Assembly (NCBI GenBank): GCA_964544305.1 | Contig: CAZJAZ010000038.1 | Location: 1 to 26,993, forward strand | DNA length: 26,993 bases | Reading direction: 5' to 3' | Source: JAFDWI01 sp964544305 | GTDB lineage: Bacteria; Actinomycetota; Acidimicrobiia; Acidimicrobiales; Iamiaceae | Shown here: piece by piece, positions 5,789 through 14,256 of the stretch | Numbering within the stretch: the first letter of the stretch is position 1 | Layout of the letters: every line of letters begins with the position of its first letter | Notes under the pieces: model-generated | Told to the model about the DNA's origin: nothing | Databases searched by the model: none | Seen by the model: the letters and a program-made list of their open reading frames with translations, nothing else | Made by a program: the position numbers and the translations under genes

Positions 5789-7393
5789 TCACGAATTGCT
5801 CCCCCTCGACCGGACTGCCTCGTCGGTTGGCAAGCCATCAACGACCAACGACGACAAACCTTCAAGCAGGTTCGGGGTCGGATCGCCCGAACCTCCCTCA
5901 AGGACCGCCTTATTGCCTTCGGCTGGAACCTCAACGGGATACTCGCCGCTGAAACACGCATGGCAAAAACCCGCGCCGGTCGCACCGGTCGACTCAATCA
6001 GTCGGTCAACCGAAATGTAGGCGAGCGTGTCAACATCAAGATAGGCCCGGATCTCTTCCACCGAAAGGTTCGCAGCTAACAACTCAGAACGCGTACCCGT
6101 GTCGATGCCATAGAAGCACGGCCATTTCACAGGTGGTGATGAGATCCGCAAATGGATTTCTTTCGCACCGGCTTCACGCAACATCGACACAAGCTGGCGT
6201 TGAGTGGTGCCACGCACAATCGAATCATCAACCACCACAATGCGTTTACCCGCAATGTTCTCACGGAGCGGATTGAGTTTCATGCGCACCCCAAGGGCAC
6301 GCATCTGCTGGCTTGGCGCAATAAACGTCCGGCCGATGTACCGGTTTTTCACCAAACCTTGCCCATAGGGAATCCCACTTGCCCGAGCGAACCCTTCGGC
6401 TGCCGGCAACCCAGACTCGGGCACGCCCATAACCATGTCGGCTTCAACCGGGGCTTGCTCGGCAAGCAACTCACCCATCCGTACCCGGGCGTGGTGCACG
6501 CTTCGCCCGTAAAGCTGCGAATCCGGTCGAGCAAAATACACAAACTCGAACACGCACAATTTCGGGTCGAGCCGTTCCGCTGGGAATGCCGCAACCGAAG
6601 TGACCCCATCCGCGTCAATGATGACGAGTTCACCAGGATCGATCTCTCGCACAAAATGCGCGCCCACCACATCAAGCGCGGGTGATTCTGATGCGAGGAC
6701 CCACCCGCCCGAATCAAGGCGCCCCAAACATAACGGCCGGAAACCGTTCGGGTCACGCACACCATAAATGCGATGCTCGTCCATCAACACGAAGCTGAAA
6801 GCGCCTTCTAAACGTGGCAGCACTCGCAACAATGCACTGCCAAGCAAATCAATGTCTTCGTCGTTTGCCGTGATGTCGTTGAGGCCCGCCTGCGACTGTT
6901 CAATATCGATCGAAAGAAGTTCGGCAACAAGATCGGTATCGGACGCGACGGTGCCGGGCAACATGCCCGCTTCGGTTGCCAGTTGCGCCGTGTTCGTGAG
7001 GTTGCCATTGTGGCCGAGCGCAAAACCCGTGGTCGTCAGGCCACGGTAGACCGGCTGTGCATTGCGCCAAGTGGATGAGCCGGTGGTTGAGTAGCGAGTG
7101 TGGCCGATCGCCAAATCACCGGTGAGCGGGGCAAGCGTACGATCGTCAAACACGGTTGCAACGAGCCCCATGTCTTTCACCACGGTGATTGCCTCGCCGT
7201 CAGACACCGCCATCCCCGCGGACTCTTGGCCACGATGCTGCAGCGCATACAACCCCAAGTAGGTCAGATGCGCGACCGGCTGTCCGGGAGCACGTACCCC
7301 AAAAACGCCACATGCTTCTTTGGGTGAATCGTCGTCAAGATGATCGGCTGGGTCAGGTGCGCTCCGACTCACGTCTCTATGATCGCACGTCAC
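5789..7393 (-). CDS. purF: Amidophosphoribosyltransferase (Fe-S type)
   Basis: PurF makes 5-phosphoribosylamine from PRPP and glutamine, the committing step of purine synthesis. The N-terminal Ntn glutaminase domain starts at Cys28 (EACGVFGV) after a propeptide that must be cleaved; LQHRGQESAGM, GHTRYSTTG and HNGNLTN follow. The phosphoribosyltransferase domain carries VVVDDSIVRGTT. Cysteines in LCVFEFVYFARPDS, WPCFYGIDTGTR and GFCHACFSGEYP match the ligands of the Bacillus-type [4Fe-4S] PurF, implying oxygen-sensitive stability. The start is uncertain: GTG 7393 has GGTGGA 9 nt upstream and is chosen; TTG 7429 directly after the lipoprotein stop and GTG 7372 are alternatives that only change propeptide length. 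It lies between a lipoprotein gene and purM. Confidence 0.95.
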   Translation of the reverse strand: MTCDHRDVSRSAPDPADHLDDDSPKEACGVFGVRAPGQPVAHLTYLGLYALQHRGQESAGMAVSDGEAITVVKDMGLVATVFDDRTLAPLTGDLAIGHTRYSTTGSSTWRNAQPVYRGLTTTGFALGHNGNLTNTAQLATEAGMLPGTVASDTDLVAELLSIDIEQSQAGLNDITANDEDIDLLGSALLRVLPRLEGAFSFVLMDEHRIYGVRDPNGFRPLCLGRLDSGGWVLASESPALDVVGAHFVREIDPGELVIIDADGVTSVAAFPAERLDPKLCVFEFVYFARPDSQLYGRSVHHARVRMGELLAEQAPVEADMVMGVPESGLPAAEGFARASGIPYGQGLVKNRYIGRTFIAPSQQMRALGVRMKLNPLRENIAGKRIVVVDDSIVRGTTQRQLVSMLREAGAKEIHLRISSPPVKWPCFYGIDTGTRSELLAANLSVEEIRAYLDVDTLAYISVDRLIESTGATGAGFCHACFSGEYPVEVPAEGNKAVLEGGSGDPTPNLLEGLSSLVVDGLPTDEAVRSRGSNS

Positions 7394-7429
7394 TGGCTCA
7401 ATTCCACCACTTGTCGAATGTTTGCCCAA

Positions 7430-8515
7430 TCAGCTTGCGGGTGCCGTCGTGGAAGGCGCGGGGATTGCTTCGGGTTGGTTCAATCGGTACACGACCCGGC
7501 CCGAGGTAAACACAAGGCCGCCGTATCGGGTGACCGCCGCACCCGTCGCCACAACCGGAAACGAGGTTCCGATTCCCGTTTGGCGTGTATTGCCGGGCAG
7601 CGTCGAACCATTTCCGGCAATCACGGTCGTGGTGCCATCGGCTGTAATGCGATACAAATACCGGTCGTCTGCCGCGTATACGGTTCCATTTGGGGATGCT
7701 GCGAGAAGCGTGTAGACGTTGCCATCGGTGAGCGACGTGTTCACTCCGGTCGCCACATCAAGGGTGTCATAGAACCAAAAGCCATGCGAACCATTGAACA
7801 TCCATTGTGCGACGGCAAACGTAGTCGCGGTTGCTGGAATCGCTTGCTCCAAGGTCGACATGCCATTGTCGGCAGTTCGAACCAGGGTCTGTGTGCCGTC
7901 TGACCCGATCCGGCTCACATACAGTGTTGCGTCCGGACCTGACCCTGGGTACAACGTTGATTGCAACACCGTCAACGCGCCCGCTGTATCAACGGAAAAG
8001 CCCGCGATGTTGGCCGCACCGCTTGCGATCGGGCTCACATACGGCACCGCATGGATGCTTCCATCCGTCGCAATTCGACGAATGGTGTCGGTTCCGTAAC
8101 TGAAGTAAATCTGACCGTCAGATCCAACTTGAAGAAAGCCAAGTTGGATCGTCGCAGACAGGGCCGGGCCACCGTCACCCGTATTGCCACATGTGCCAGT
8201 GGTTCCGGCAACCAGCGTGACCTGACCATCGGCAATACGAGAGATGGTGCACTCGGTGGTGTCGTACACGTATACCGAATCATCAAGCGGTGACACCGCA
8301 ACCTGGCCGGGAGCCGTCATGGTCACTTGCGCTTCGGGAGTAGGCGTCGTCGCAGGCGGGGTTCCGGTTCCCCCACCGGTTCCCGCAATCGGATTCACCC
8401 AGCCCGGATCACATGCCGCCAGGATCAGGGCGCTCACCAGACACGTAACGACCGCCAACCTTTTGCGGCTTCCGTGAAAAGCTGTCGTTTTCGCTATGCC
8501 GTGCATCCCGCTCAT
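7430..8515 (-). CDS. Lipoprotein with NHL-type beta-propeller repeats
   Basis: A 361-aa predicted lipoprotein. A basic N-terminus (SRKR) is followed by a hydrophobic stretch and the lipobox LILAAC with Cys35, so it should be lipid-anchored outside the cytoplasmic membrane. A Gly/Thr/Pro-rich linker leads to repeats such as TISRIADGQVTLVAGTTG, NTGDGGPA, IRRIATDGSIHAV and LYRITADGTTTVIAGNGS, resembling NHL propeller blades that usually bind partners. The tail is Pro/Thr/Ser-rich. ATG 8515 is secured by AGGGAG 7 nt upstream; the frame continues upstream into purL without meaning. The gene sits between purL and purF on the same strand. No purine role is known for this kind of protein and the function is unknown. 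Confidence 0.85.
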   Translation of the reverse strand: MSGMHGIAKTTAFHGSRKRLAVVTCLVSALILAACDPGWVNPIAGTGGGTGTPPATTPTPEAQVTMTAPGQVAVSPLDDSVYVYDTTECTISRIADGQVTLVAGTTGTCGNTGDGGPALSATIQLGFLQVGSDGQIYFSYGTDTIRRIATDGSIHAVPYVSPIASGAANIAGFSVDTAGALTVLQSTLYPGSGPDATLYVSRIGSDGTQTLVRTADNGMSTLEQAIPATATTFAVAQWMFNGSHGFWFYDTLDVATGVNTSLTDGNVYTLLAASPNGTVYAADDRYLYRITADGTTTVIAGNGSTLPGNTRQTGIGTSFPVVATGAAVTRYGGLVFTSGRVVYRLNQPEAIPAPSTTAPAS

Positions 8516-8522
8516 GGTTGGA

Positions 8523-8528
8523 CTCCCT
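8523..8528 (-). promoter_or_regulatory. Shine-Dalgarno deciding the lipoprotein start
   Basis: AGGGAG (in AAAGGGAG on the minus strand) is 7 nt before ATG 8515, one of the strongest ribosome binding sites in the window. It shows that translation starts at the signal peptide and not at codons further upstream in purL. Confidence 0.8.
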
Positions 8529-8540
8529 TTGTTCCACGCC

Positions 8541-8546
8541 AGTATA
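8541..8546 (-). promoter_or_regulatory. Possible -10 box before the lipoprotein gene
   Basis: The 61-nt gap between purL and the lipoprotein gene contains an AT-rich AATATATACT on the minus strand; TATACT fits a -10 hexamer about 25 nt before the ATG. No recognisable -35 is present at 16-18 nt. If real, the lipoprotein and purF-purM would have their own promoter independent of purL. Confidence 0.3.
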
Positions 8547-8576
8547 TATTCGCACCACGTGGCGTGCGGCCGATCT

Positions 8577-10898
8577 CTAGCCTTGTGTGGTGCCCGCCCC
8601 AAACGCGTCAGGTAAACGGTTGTGGTACATGCTTGCCACGTCATCAACGCCAAGATCAAGCACCGGATCGTTGTCACCTGAACGAACCATGAAACGAGCA
8701 CCGCCAACCTCGCCAAGAAATCGTGCGGGCACTCCGGAATCAAGATGGCGTTGATGAACCTCGGCCACCCGGTCGGCTTCCACACACACGACCACCCGTG
8801 AGGGCGACTCACCAAAGAGCCACGCCAACTCGTCGGCACCCTCAGGGACGCTCACCGTTGCACCAATCGCATTGCGTGCAACCGCTTCGCCCAACACGCC
8901 AACGAGACCTCCGTCGGCCACATCGCCAACGCCTGCAACGAGGCCATCGTTGACCAGCCCACGCACAAGTTCGCCAAGGCGTTTATGGGCAGCAAAATCG
9001 ACCGGCACAAACTCGCCACCGCGCAGGCTGTGATGAAACGCCAACCGAGAGCCGGCCAAACCATTCGCATTGCTCGTGGCCTCGCAGTCACCAACCCGGT
9101 CGGCACCAAGCAACACAAGTTTCGCCCCATCACGCAGCGCCAAACCCGGTGGGCGCCGCTCAAGACGATCGACCATTCCCAGCAAACCAACAACCGGACT
9201 CGGGTCGATATCGGCGTCGCCCGATGCGTTGTAGAAACTGACGTTGCCACCGATCACCGGAATACCAAGCGCCCGGCATGCATCGCCCATACCATCAACC
9301 GCTTCGGCAAACTGCCACATCACCTCGGGATTTTCCGGACTCCCAAAGTTCAAACAATTCACCAGCGCAAGGGGCCGCGCCCCCACACACGCCAAGTTCA
9401 ACATGGCCTCTGCCACGACCGCGGCCGTTCCCGCCTTCGGGTCAACCGCGCACCACCGATGATTGCCATCAGTGGTCAAAGCGATGCCCCGGCCAGTTTC
9501 CGCGCCGGTGTCGGGGTGTCGCAACCGAAGGAGCGCTGCGTCCGATTCGGGGCCAGCCACCGTGTTCAAGAACAACTGGTGATCGTATTGTGACGACACC
9601 CACGTGGTCGAACACAGCCCTTCCAAGAGCTGACTCGCCATGCCGTCATGCGCAACGATGTCTCGTAGAGCTTGCGTTGGATCACAAGCCTTACGCGTGG
9701 CCAAGTCCGTTGGCTCCGCTCTGGGACGGTCATAGAGCGGCGCATCTTCTTCCAACGATTTCGCGGGCATGTCCGCGAGGACCTCGGCGTCACCGTGCGG
9801 AGAAGACAGCACACGAAGACGACCCGAACCCGTGACCGTTCCGATCACGCTCGCACGCACTTCCCACTTCGCGGCGATCGCCAACACGTCATCAATTTGT
9901 TCGGGGGCGACAATGGCAAGCATCCGCTCTTGCGACTCGCTCGTCATGATCTCAACGGGCGACATGCCCGCTTCACGCAATGGAATCTGATCGACGTACA
10001 CATCCATGCCAGACCCGCCCTTTGCAGCGGTCTCCGACGTGGCACAGGTAATCCCCGCCCCACCTAAGTCTTGGACCCCCACCACGAGATCTTTCACATA
10101 CAACTCGAGACACGCTTCAATCAGACGCTTCTCTTCGAACGGGTCACCCACCTGCACGCTCGGACGCTTCTCTTCGTCGGCGCCGTCATCGTCAAAGCTC
10201 GCCGATGCAAGCACCGACACTCCACCGATCCCATCACGTCCGGTCGTCGACCCAAGCAACACCGCGAGGTTGCCAACGCCAGTGGCGCGGCCAAGCACAA
10301 GATTCTCGGCTTTCAATAATCCAAGTGCGAGCACGTTGACAAGCGGATTGCCGCGGTACGTCGGGTCGAACACGGTTTCCCCACCGACGGTTGGCACCCC
10401 AACCGAGTTGCCGTACCCCGAAATGCCCGACACCACGCCTTCCGCAACCCATCGGCTACGGGCATCGTCAAGAGGTCCGAGGCGCAGCGGATCCATCAGC
10501 GCGATTGGGCGTGCTCCCATCGAGAAGATGTCACGCAAGATCCCACCCGCTCCGGTCGCCGCACCCTGATACGGCTCAATGTAGGAGGGATGGTTATGGC
10601 TCTCGATACGAAGTGCGAGCGCCAAACCGTCTCCCGCATCAACCACGCCAGCGCCCTCACCAGGCCCGACGAGCACATGAGGTGCTTCAGTGGGCAGGCG
10701 GCGCAAATGGATGCGCGACGACTTGTACGAGCAATGTTCGGACCACATCACCGAATACATGGCGAGTTCGAGCCCGTTGGGGTGGCGACCCAAGATCGAC
10801 GCAATCGTGTTGGCTTCATCGTCGGTTAGGCCAAGCGCACGATGAACGTCTGGAGCCAGGGGTTGCTCTTGCGGTGACGGGGATTCGACGTTCGACAC
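8577..10898 (-). CDS. purL: Phosphoribosylformylglycinamidine synthase subunit PurL
   Basis: A 773-aa small-type PurL, the ATP-dependent synthetase subunit that converts FGAR to FGAM with ammonia supplied by PurQ through PurS. Seen: MWSEHCSYKSS (51-61), RIESHNHPSYIEPYQGAATG (97-116), ILRDIFSMGARPIAL, VGVQDLGGAGITCATSE and the second-half repeats of the AIR-synthetase fold (GGNVSFYN, DVADGGLVG). The length fits the family that needs separate PurS and PurQ. Neither is next to it here: the upstream neighbour is a secreted protein gene ending 37 nt away. Start GTG 10898 gives a natural N-terminus, although its Shine-Dalgarno is weak. Confidence 0.96.
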   Translation of the reverse strand: MSNVESPSPQEQPLAPDVHRALGLTDDEANTIASILGRHPNGLELAMYSVMWSEHCSYKSSRIHLRRLPTEAPHVLVGPGEGAGVVDAGDGLALALRIESHNHPSYIEPYQGAATGAGGILRDIFSMGARPIALMDPLRLGPLDDARSRWVAEGVVSGISGYGNSVGVPTVGGETVFDPTYRGNPLVNVLALGLLKAENLVLGRATGVGNLAVLLGSTTGRDGIGGVSVLASASFDDDGADEEKRPSVQVGDPFEEKRLIEACLELYVKDLVVGVQDLGGAGITCATSETAAKGGSGMDVYVDQIPLREAGMSPVEIMTSESQERMLAIVAPEQIDDVLAIAAKWEVRASVIGTVTGSGRLRVLSSPHGDAEVLADMPAKSLEEDAPLYDRPRAEPTDLATRKACDPTQALRDIVAHDGMASQLLEGLCSTTWVSSQYDHQLFLNTVAGPESDAALLRLRHPDTGAETGRGIALTTDGNHRWCAVDPKAGTAAVVAEAMLNLACVGARPLALVNCLNFGSPENPEVMWQFAEAVDGMGDACRALGIPVIGGNVSFYNASGDADIDPSPVVGLLGMVDRLERRPPGLALRDGAKLVLLGADRVGDCEATSNANGLAGSRLAFHHSLRGGEFVPVDFAAHKRLGELVRGLVNDGLVAGVGDVADGGLVGVLGEAVARNAIGATVSVPEGADELAWLFGESPSRVVVCVEADRVAEVHQRHLDSGVPARFLGEVGGARFMVRSGDNDPVLDLGVDDVASMYHNRLPDAFGAGTTQG

Positions 10899-10935
10899 GA
10901 TGCCATCGTAGAAGCCGCCTCGCTTGCGCGGCCCA

Positions 10936-13500
10936 TTAGCCCGTGTAGCGCGGGGTCACATTGCGTGGCGATGCGGGGGGTGCTTGCTCAATGCAGCGCG
11001 ATTTGTCCACTGGAGGCGGACAAATGTCCCAAAGTTCGGATTGGAAGGGGATTGAGTTGGCCGAGGGGGTCGATGTCGGCGGAGAAGTCGACGTTGAAGA
11101 TGGCGTAGAAACTGACGTTGAAGTTGAAACCGTTGATGTCGGCGGAGAAGATGGCACGGTGGTTGACCCGGTGGTCGGCGCGTTTGGTGCGCCTTTGATC
11201 ATGGCAAGTTGCATGGTCACTGCCGTGTCGGTTGTGGGCAGCTCCAACGCCGGATTCAGTACTTGATCGAGGCTTCCATTGTCGCCACAGCCGCTCGCCG
11301 CCGGAAAGGCGAACCCACCGTCGCCAACAGTGGTGGCCGGTTCGACAGACTGCAGATCAAAGGGTTGGTTCGATCGCAACGTGATCGAAGTAGGACCAAG
11401 TACACAGTTCGGACCCAAGAACCCGGCGTAGAGCGGATCAGGGCTTGTGAGTTGCGTATTGATCGTCACGTCAAAACGAAAGTTCCCGGTTGACGGATCA
11501 AGCGAACCGATGCCGTCACCGATCTGCGTCAGCGTGAACGTGGTCGGAATCGGATCGGGAAGAATCGACGTCGCAACCGGTGCCGTGAATGATGGAACGA
11601 ACAGGCGCATCGCCAGCGCACCATTGGTTTGGTCCCACGTGCCCACCAAGTACGACTGCCCTGCGCTTGGCGGGTTGCCATCTGGAAGAGCCACCGTTCC
11701 CGCCGCTCCAACGTGAAACGTTCCTTGTTGCACAGCAAACACCACGTCGTAGGTCGACAGGTCAGGGTGATTGACATCGACGGGCAGCGTCGTAGAAGTG
11801 GTCGTCGTCGTATTGGCTTGGTCCAACACGCTTGTCGGCACGTCGCTGGCCGGTGCGTATCCGATCACCGTCGTCGTACCGGTGGCACACGTACTTTCCC
11901 GGGTGACTCGCACTCCCGCGTTTTGGCACGTCACGATCGAGGTGCGCCCCGTGCCGGGGGTGTCTGGGATCCAACCAACCGGACCCATCGGGGTTGCACC
12001 ATCACAATCCGCGGCACGCGAGAGCCAGGTCGCTTTTGGATAGCTCGGTGGGTTCGCATCATCGTCGCCGTCTCCACACTCAAAGACTTCGCTCGTGCCC
12101 GATGCCGCTTCATAGCCGAGCGTCCACTGGCGGGTTTGCATCGTGTAACCGCGCGGAAGGGGCCGAGATGACGTCCAGTGTGCACCGCTTGACGCATCAA
12201 CTCCGGTACGAATCACTGTCGTATTCGCATTCTCGAAACCGCACGTTGGGTTGGTGACATCGTTCGCGTGCAACCAGGTATTCCACGCGGGCTTGGGTTT
12301 GCTGTCGACATCGAGCAAGCCCAGATACAAACCAAACTCGCCCAGGTTGTCACGCAAGGAGTGATAGATGAACGACTTCACACCCGGCGTGCCAAGGACG
12401 CCGCGGAACGCCTGACACAGGGACGCTGCCTGTTGATCACCATAAATTCGAGGGTTGTTGAGTCCTTGCTCAGTGAACGCAACATCCCAAGCCGAAGGGG
12501 TGGTCGGATAGGTGGCGTGCAACCAACCAACCACCACGCCCGGATTCCCCATCGTCGCATACGGCAAATCGCGTGCGTCAATCGCCGGAGTCACCGAACG
12601 AGGATACGGGTGCAGCGCCACCGACCACTCGCGTGCACCAAGCTCAGGAACGAGCAACGGCAAGAACGTCTTGATCGAATACATCGGATGTGTGTCATCC
12701 GGCCGATCAAGTTCTTTCTCAAAATGTTGCGTGAGCGAAATCATCACCTTGGCATGGGCTTGATACGACCGAATCGCGTCGTATGCGTCGTTGTAAATCT
12801 GGGCATAGTCGTGGACCCACGTCGCTAAGTCGCACGGCACGCCTGCTCCACACCCCACGTTGAACCATTGGTTCAGATTCACTTCGTTTTGGATCACGAA
12901 ATCGGTGATGCGGCCATTGCCTGATGCGCCGTCATAGTGGTGCGCGAGATAGCCAGCAAAGCGAGCGAAGTCCTCGGAATGATCCGGGACACAAAACACG
13001 TCACTCCATGAGTTGTATGGCACGCACGGGCGCGACCCACGGGCCCAGGCCGGTGTGGCAAACACGATCGCCATCATGGGAAGCCCTGCGGCGGTTGTGG
13101 CTTTGATCCGCGCATCAACATCGGCCGGCGGCTTGAAGCAATGCCCGTCATAGGTGTCATAGCCAGTGGGGCATGGCAACGTGAAGCGTTGCGGTTCAAA
13201 AGCAGCCCACGACGTGTCGATCCGGCCGATACCCATTGAAGCAAGTGCCGCGGCTTGATCGGGTGCGTTCACAAATCGAGTGACGCCTTTGATGTCCCAG
13301 AAACCTCGTGTGGGATAGAAGTTGGGATCGTTGAGTTGTGCGCTCGTCGAGCGACCTGGCAGCTGGCCGGTCACCGTGCCACCCGCTGCCCGATCGGGAT
13401 GTGCCCCCGCAAGCGTGGTCGCCGCCAACAGCGTTAGCGTCACCATCAAGAAAGCCCACGTCAATTGCCGTTGAAAGCGTCGAACACGTTGTTGAATCAT
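10936..13500 (-). CDS. Secreted clan GH-A-like (DUF5722-like) protein with Thr/Ser-rich linkers
   Basis: An 854-aa exported protein. A signal peptide (residues ~1-35, basic then hydrophobic, ending near LAGA) is followed by a TIM-barrel-like region (~60-415). The motifs VIQNEVN (Glu206) and AFTEQGLNN (Glu344) match the acid/base and nucleophile of clan GH-A glycosidases, and HPYP and the KPKPAWNTW ending recall DUF5722 proteins. A Cys-rich region (~420-550), a Thr linker TTTTTSTTLP, a beta-rich domain (~575-770) and a long Ser/Thr/Pro stretch (~775-815) follow. The C-terminal tail has a Cys pair (DICPPP, SRCIE). ATG 13500 is chosen because AGGGG (13507-13511) is 6 nt upstream. The likely role is glycan hydrolysis outside the cell; the substrate is unknown. 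Confidence 0.78.
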   Translation of the reverse strand: MIQQRVRRFQRQLTWAFLMVTLTLLAATTLAGAHPDRAAGGTVTGQLPGRSTSAQLNDPNFYPTRGFWDIKGVTRFVNAPDQAAALASMGIGRIDTSWAAFEPQRFTLPCPTGYDTYDGHCFKPPADVDARIKATTAAGLPMMAIVFATPAWARGSRPCVPYNSWSDVFCVPDHSEDFARFAGYLAHHYDGASGNGRITDFVIQNEVNLNQWFNVGCGAGVPCDLATWVHDYAQIYNDAYDAIRSYQAHAKVMISLTQHFEKELDRPDDTHPMYSIKTFLPLLVPELGAREWSVALHPYPRSVTPAIDARDLPYATMGNPGVVVGWLHATYPTTPSAWDVAFTEQGLNNPRIYGDQQAASLCQAFRGVLGTPGVKSFIYHSLRDNLGEFGLYLGLLDVDSKPKPAWNTWLHANDVTNPTCGFENANTTVIRTGVDASSGAHWTSSRPLPRGYTMQTRQWTLGYEAASGTSEVFECGDGDDDANPPSYPKATWLSRAADCDGATPMGPVGWIPDTPGTGRTSIVTCQNAGVRVTRESTCATGTTTVIGYAPASDVPTSVLDQANTTTTTSTTLPVDVNHPDLSTYDVVFAVQQGTFHVGAAGTVALPDGNPPSAGQSYLVGTWDQTNGALAMRLFVPSFTAPVATSILPDPIPTTFTLTQIGDGIGSLDPSTGNFRFDVTINTQLTSPDPLYAGFLGPNCVLGPTSITLRSNQPFDLQSVEPATTVGDGGFAFPAASGCGDNGSLDQVLNPALELPTTDTAVTMQLAMIKGAPNAPTTGSTTVPSSPPTSTVSTSTSVSTPSSTSTSPPTSTPSANSIPFQSELWDICPPPVDKSRCIEQAPPASPRNVTPRYTG

Positions 13501-13506
13501 GTGCAA

Positions 13507-13511
13507 CCCCT
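13507..13511 (-). promoter_or_regulatory. Shine-Dalgarno deciding the secreted glycosidase-like start
   Basis: AGGGG on the minus strand stands 6 nt before ATG 13500. The in-frame TTG at 13506 begins directly after it, so ATG is the start. The rest of the 99-nt spacer up to 13599 shows no convincing promoter or terminator. Confidence 0.7.
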
Positions 13512-13599
13512 GTTTCCCCGCTGCTCATCATGCCCCATCGCACACGGTAAGCAGCTGGTTTGCCCGCCTCTGAGCCGGAAAGTGTTCAAAGAGCGGTTC

Positions 13600-14256
13600 T
13601 TAGAAAAGGCTGGCAAGCAAATTGATGGTGAGGCCGAGGATCACCGTGCCAAACACATACGACAACAGCGAATGCACAAGCACGCTGCGACGAAGACGCG
13701 GGTCGGTGACCGACGTATCGGCAATCTGAAACGTCATCCCCACCGTGAACGCCACATAGGCAAAATCACGAAAATCAGGATCGACGTCCATGTTGAAGTC
13801 AATACCGCCCGGATCATCGCCGTAATACAAATCGGCATAGCGCAACGTGAAAAGTGTTTGGATGAGCACCCACGAACACATCACGGTCACCACCGACATG
13901 GCGTTGAGCACCTGCGCGATCGTGCCCGTCTCATGTTTGCCGAGCACGAGCGCGGTGATCACTCCCGCGAGGCTTGCGACGGCAGCAATCGCCAGTAGAA
14001 CTCGACTGGCTTGGCGACTGGAATCTTCACGTTGCGCGTGGGTCCGGGTCCGGGCACCATCAAGACGTCCAATCCGCAGCCACGTCCAGCCAATAAACAC
14101 GAGTGCCATGGCATCCCAGCCAGCGATTACCGCCAACTGCCACGGGCTCACCAGCGCGGCGCATGTACCAACGATCACACCAACCACAAGAGCGACCAAA
14201 ACCCGTGACCGCTCCGACCAGTGATGCACGTCAATGAGTTGATCAATGTCGCTCAT
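13600..14256 (-). CDS. DUF1345 family integral membrane protein
   Basis: A 218-aa polytopic membrane protein. Hydrophobic segments lie at about 18-36, 40-60, 84-106, 113-138 and 193-217. The conserved DUF1345 core is visible: LRYADLYYGDDPGGIDFN followed by DFRDFAYVAFTVGMTFQIADTSV. The molecular function of this family is not established. Its ATG overlaps the TGA of the upstream DUF695/RraB-like gene (ATGA at 14256-14253), so the two are almost certainly translated together. The stop is 99 nt from the next gene on the same strand. Confidence 0.88.
   Translation of the reverse strand: MSDIDQLIDVHHWSERSRVLVALVVGVIVGTCAALVSPWQLAVIAGWDAMALVFIGWTWLRIGRLDGARTRTHAQREDSSRQASRVLLAIAAVASLAGVITALVLGKHETGTIAQVLNAMSVVTVMCSWVLIQTLFTLRYADLYYGDDPGGIDFNMDVDPDFRDFAYVAFTVGMTFQIADTSVTDPRLRRSVLVHSLLSYVFGTVILGLTINLLASLF

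Noticed and set aside
5776..5997. 74-codon N-terminal extension of purM
   Set aside because: It lies wholly over the purF 3' end in another frame, has no PurM features, and GTG 5775 has a proper Shine-Dalgarno.
5082..6020. Plus-strand 312-codon open frame opposite purM and purF
   Set aside because: Its Pro/Arg/His-rich composition and lack of any domain mark it as a shadow of the conserved minus-strand genes.
8516..8839. Upstream extension of the lipoprotein gene
   Set aside because: It overlaps purL, and the signal peptide with lipobox begins at ATG 8515 after a strong AGGGAG.
10961..11266. Plus-strand 101-codon acidic protein with VDVGGE-type repeats
   Set aside because: It is the antisense image of the Ser/Thr-rich linker of the secreted protein; the apparent repeats come from the low-complexity linker codons.
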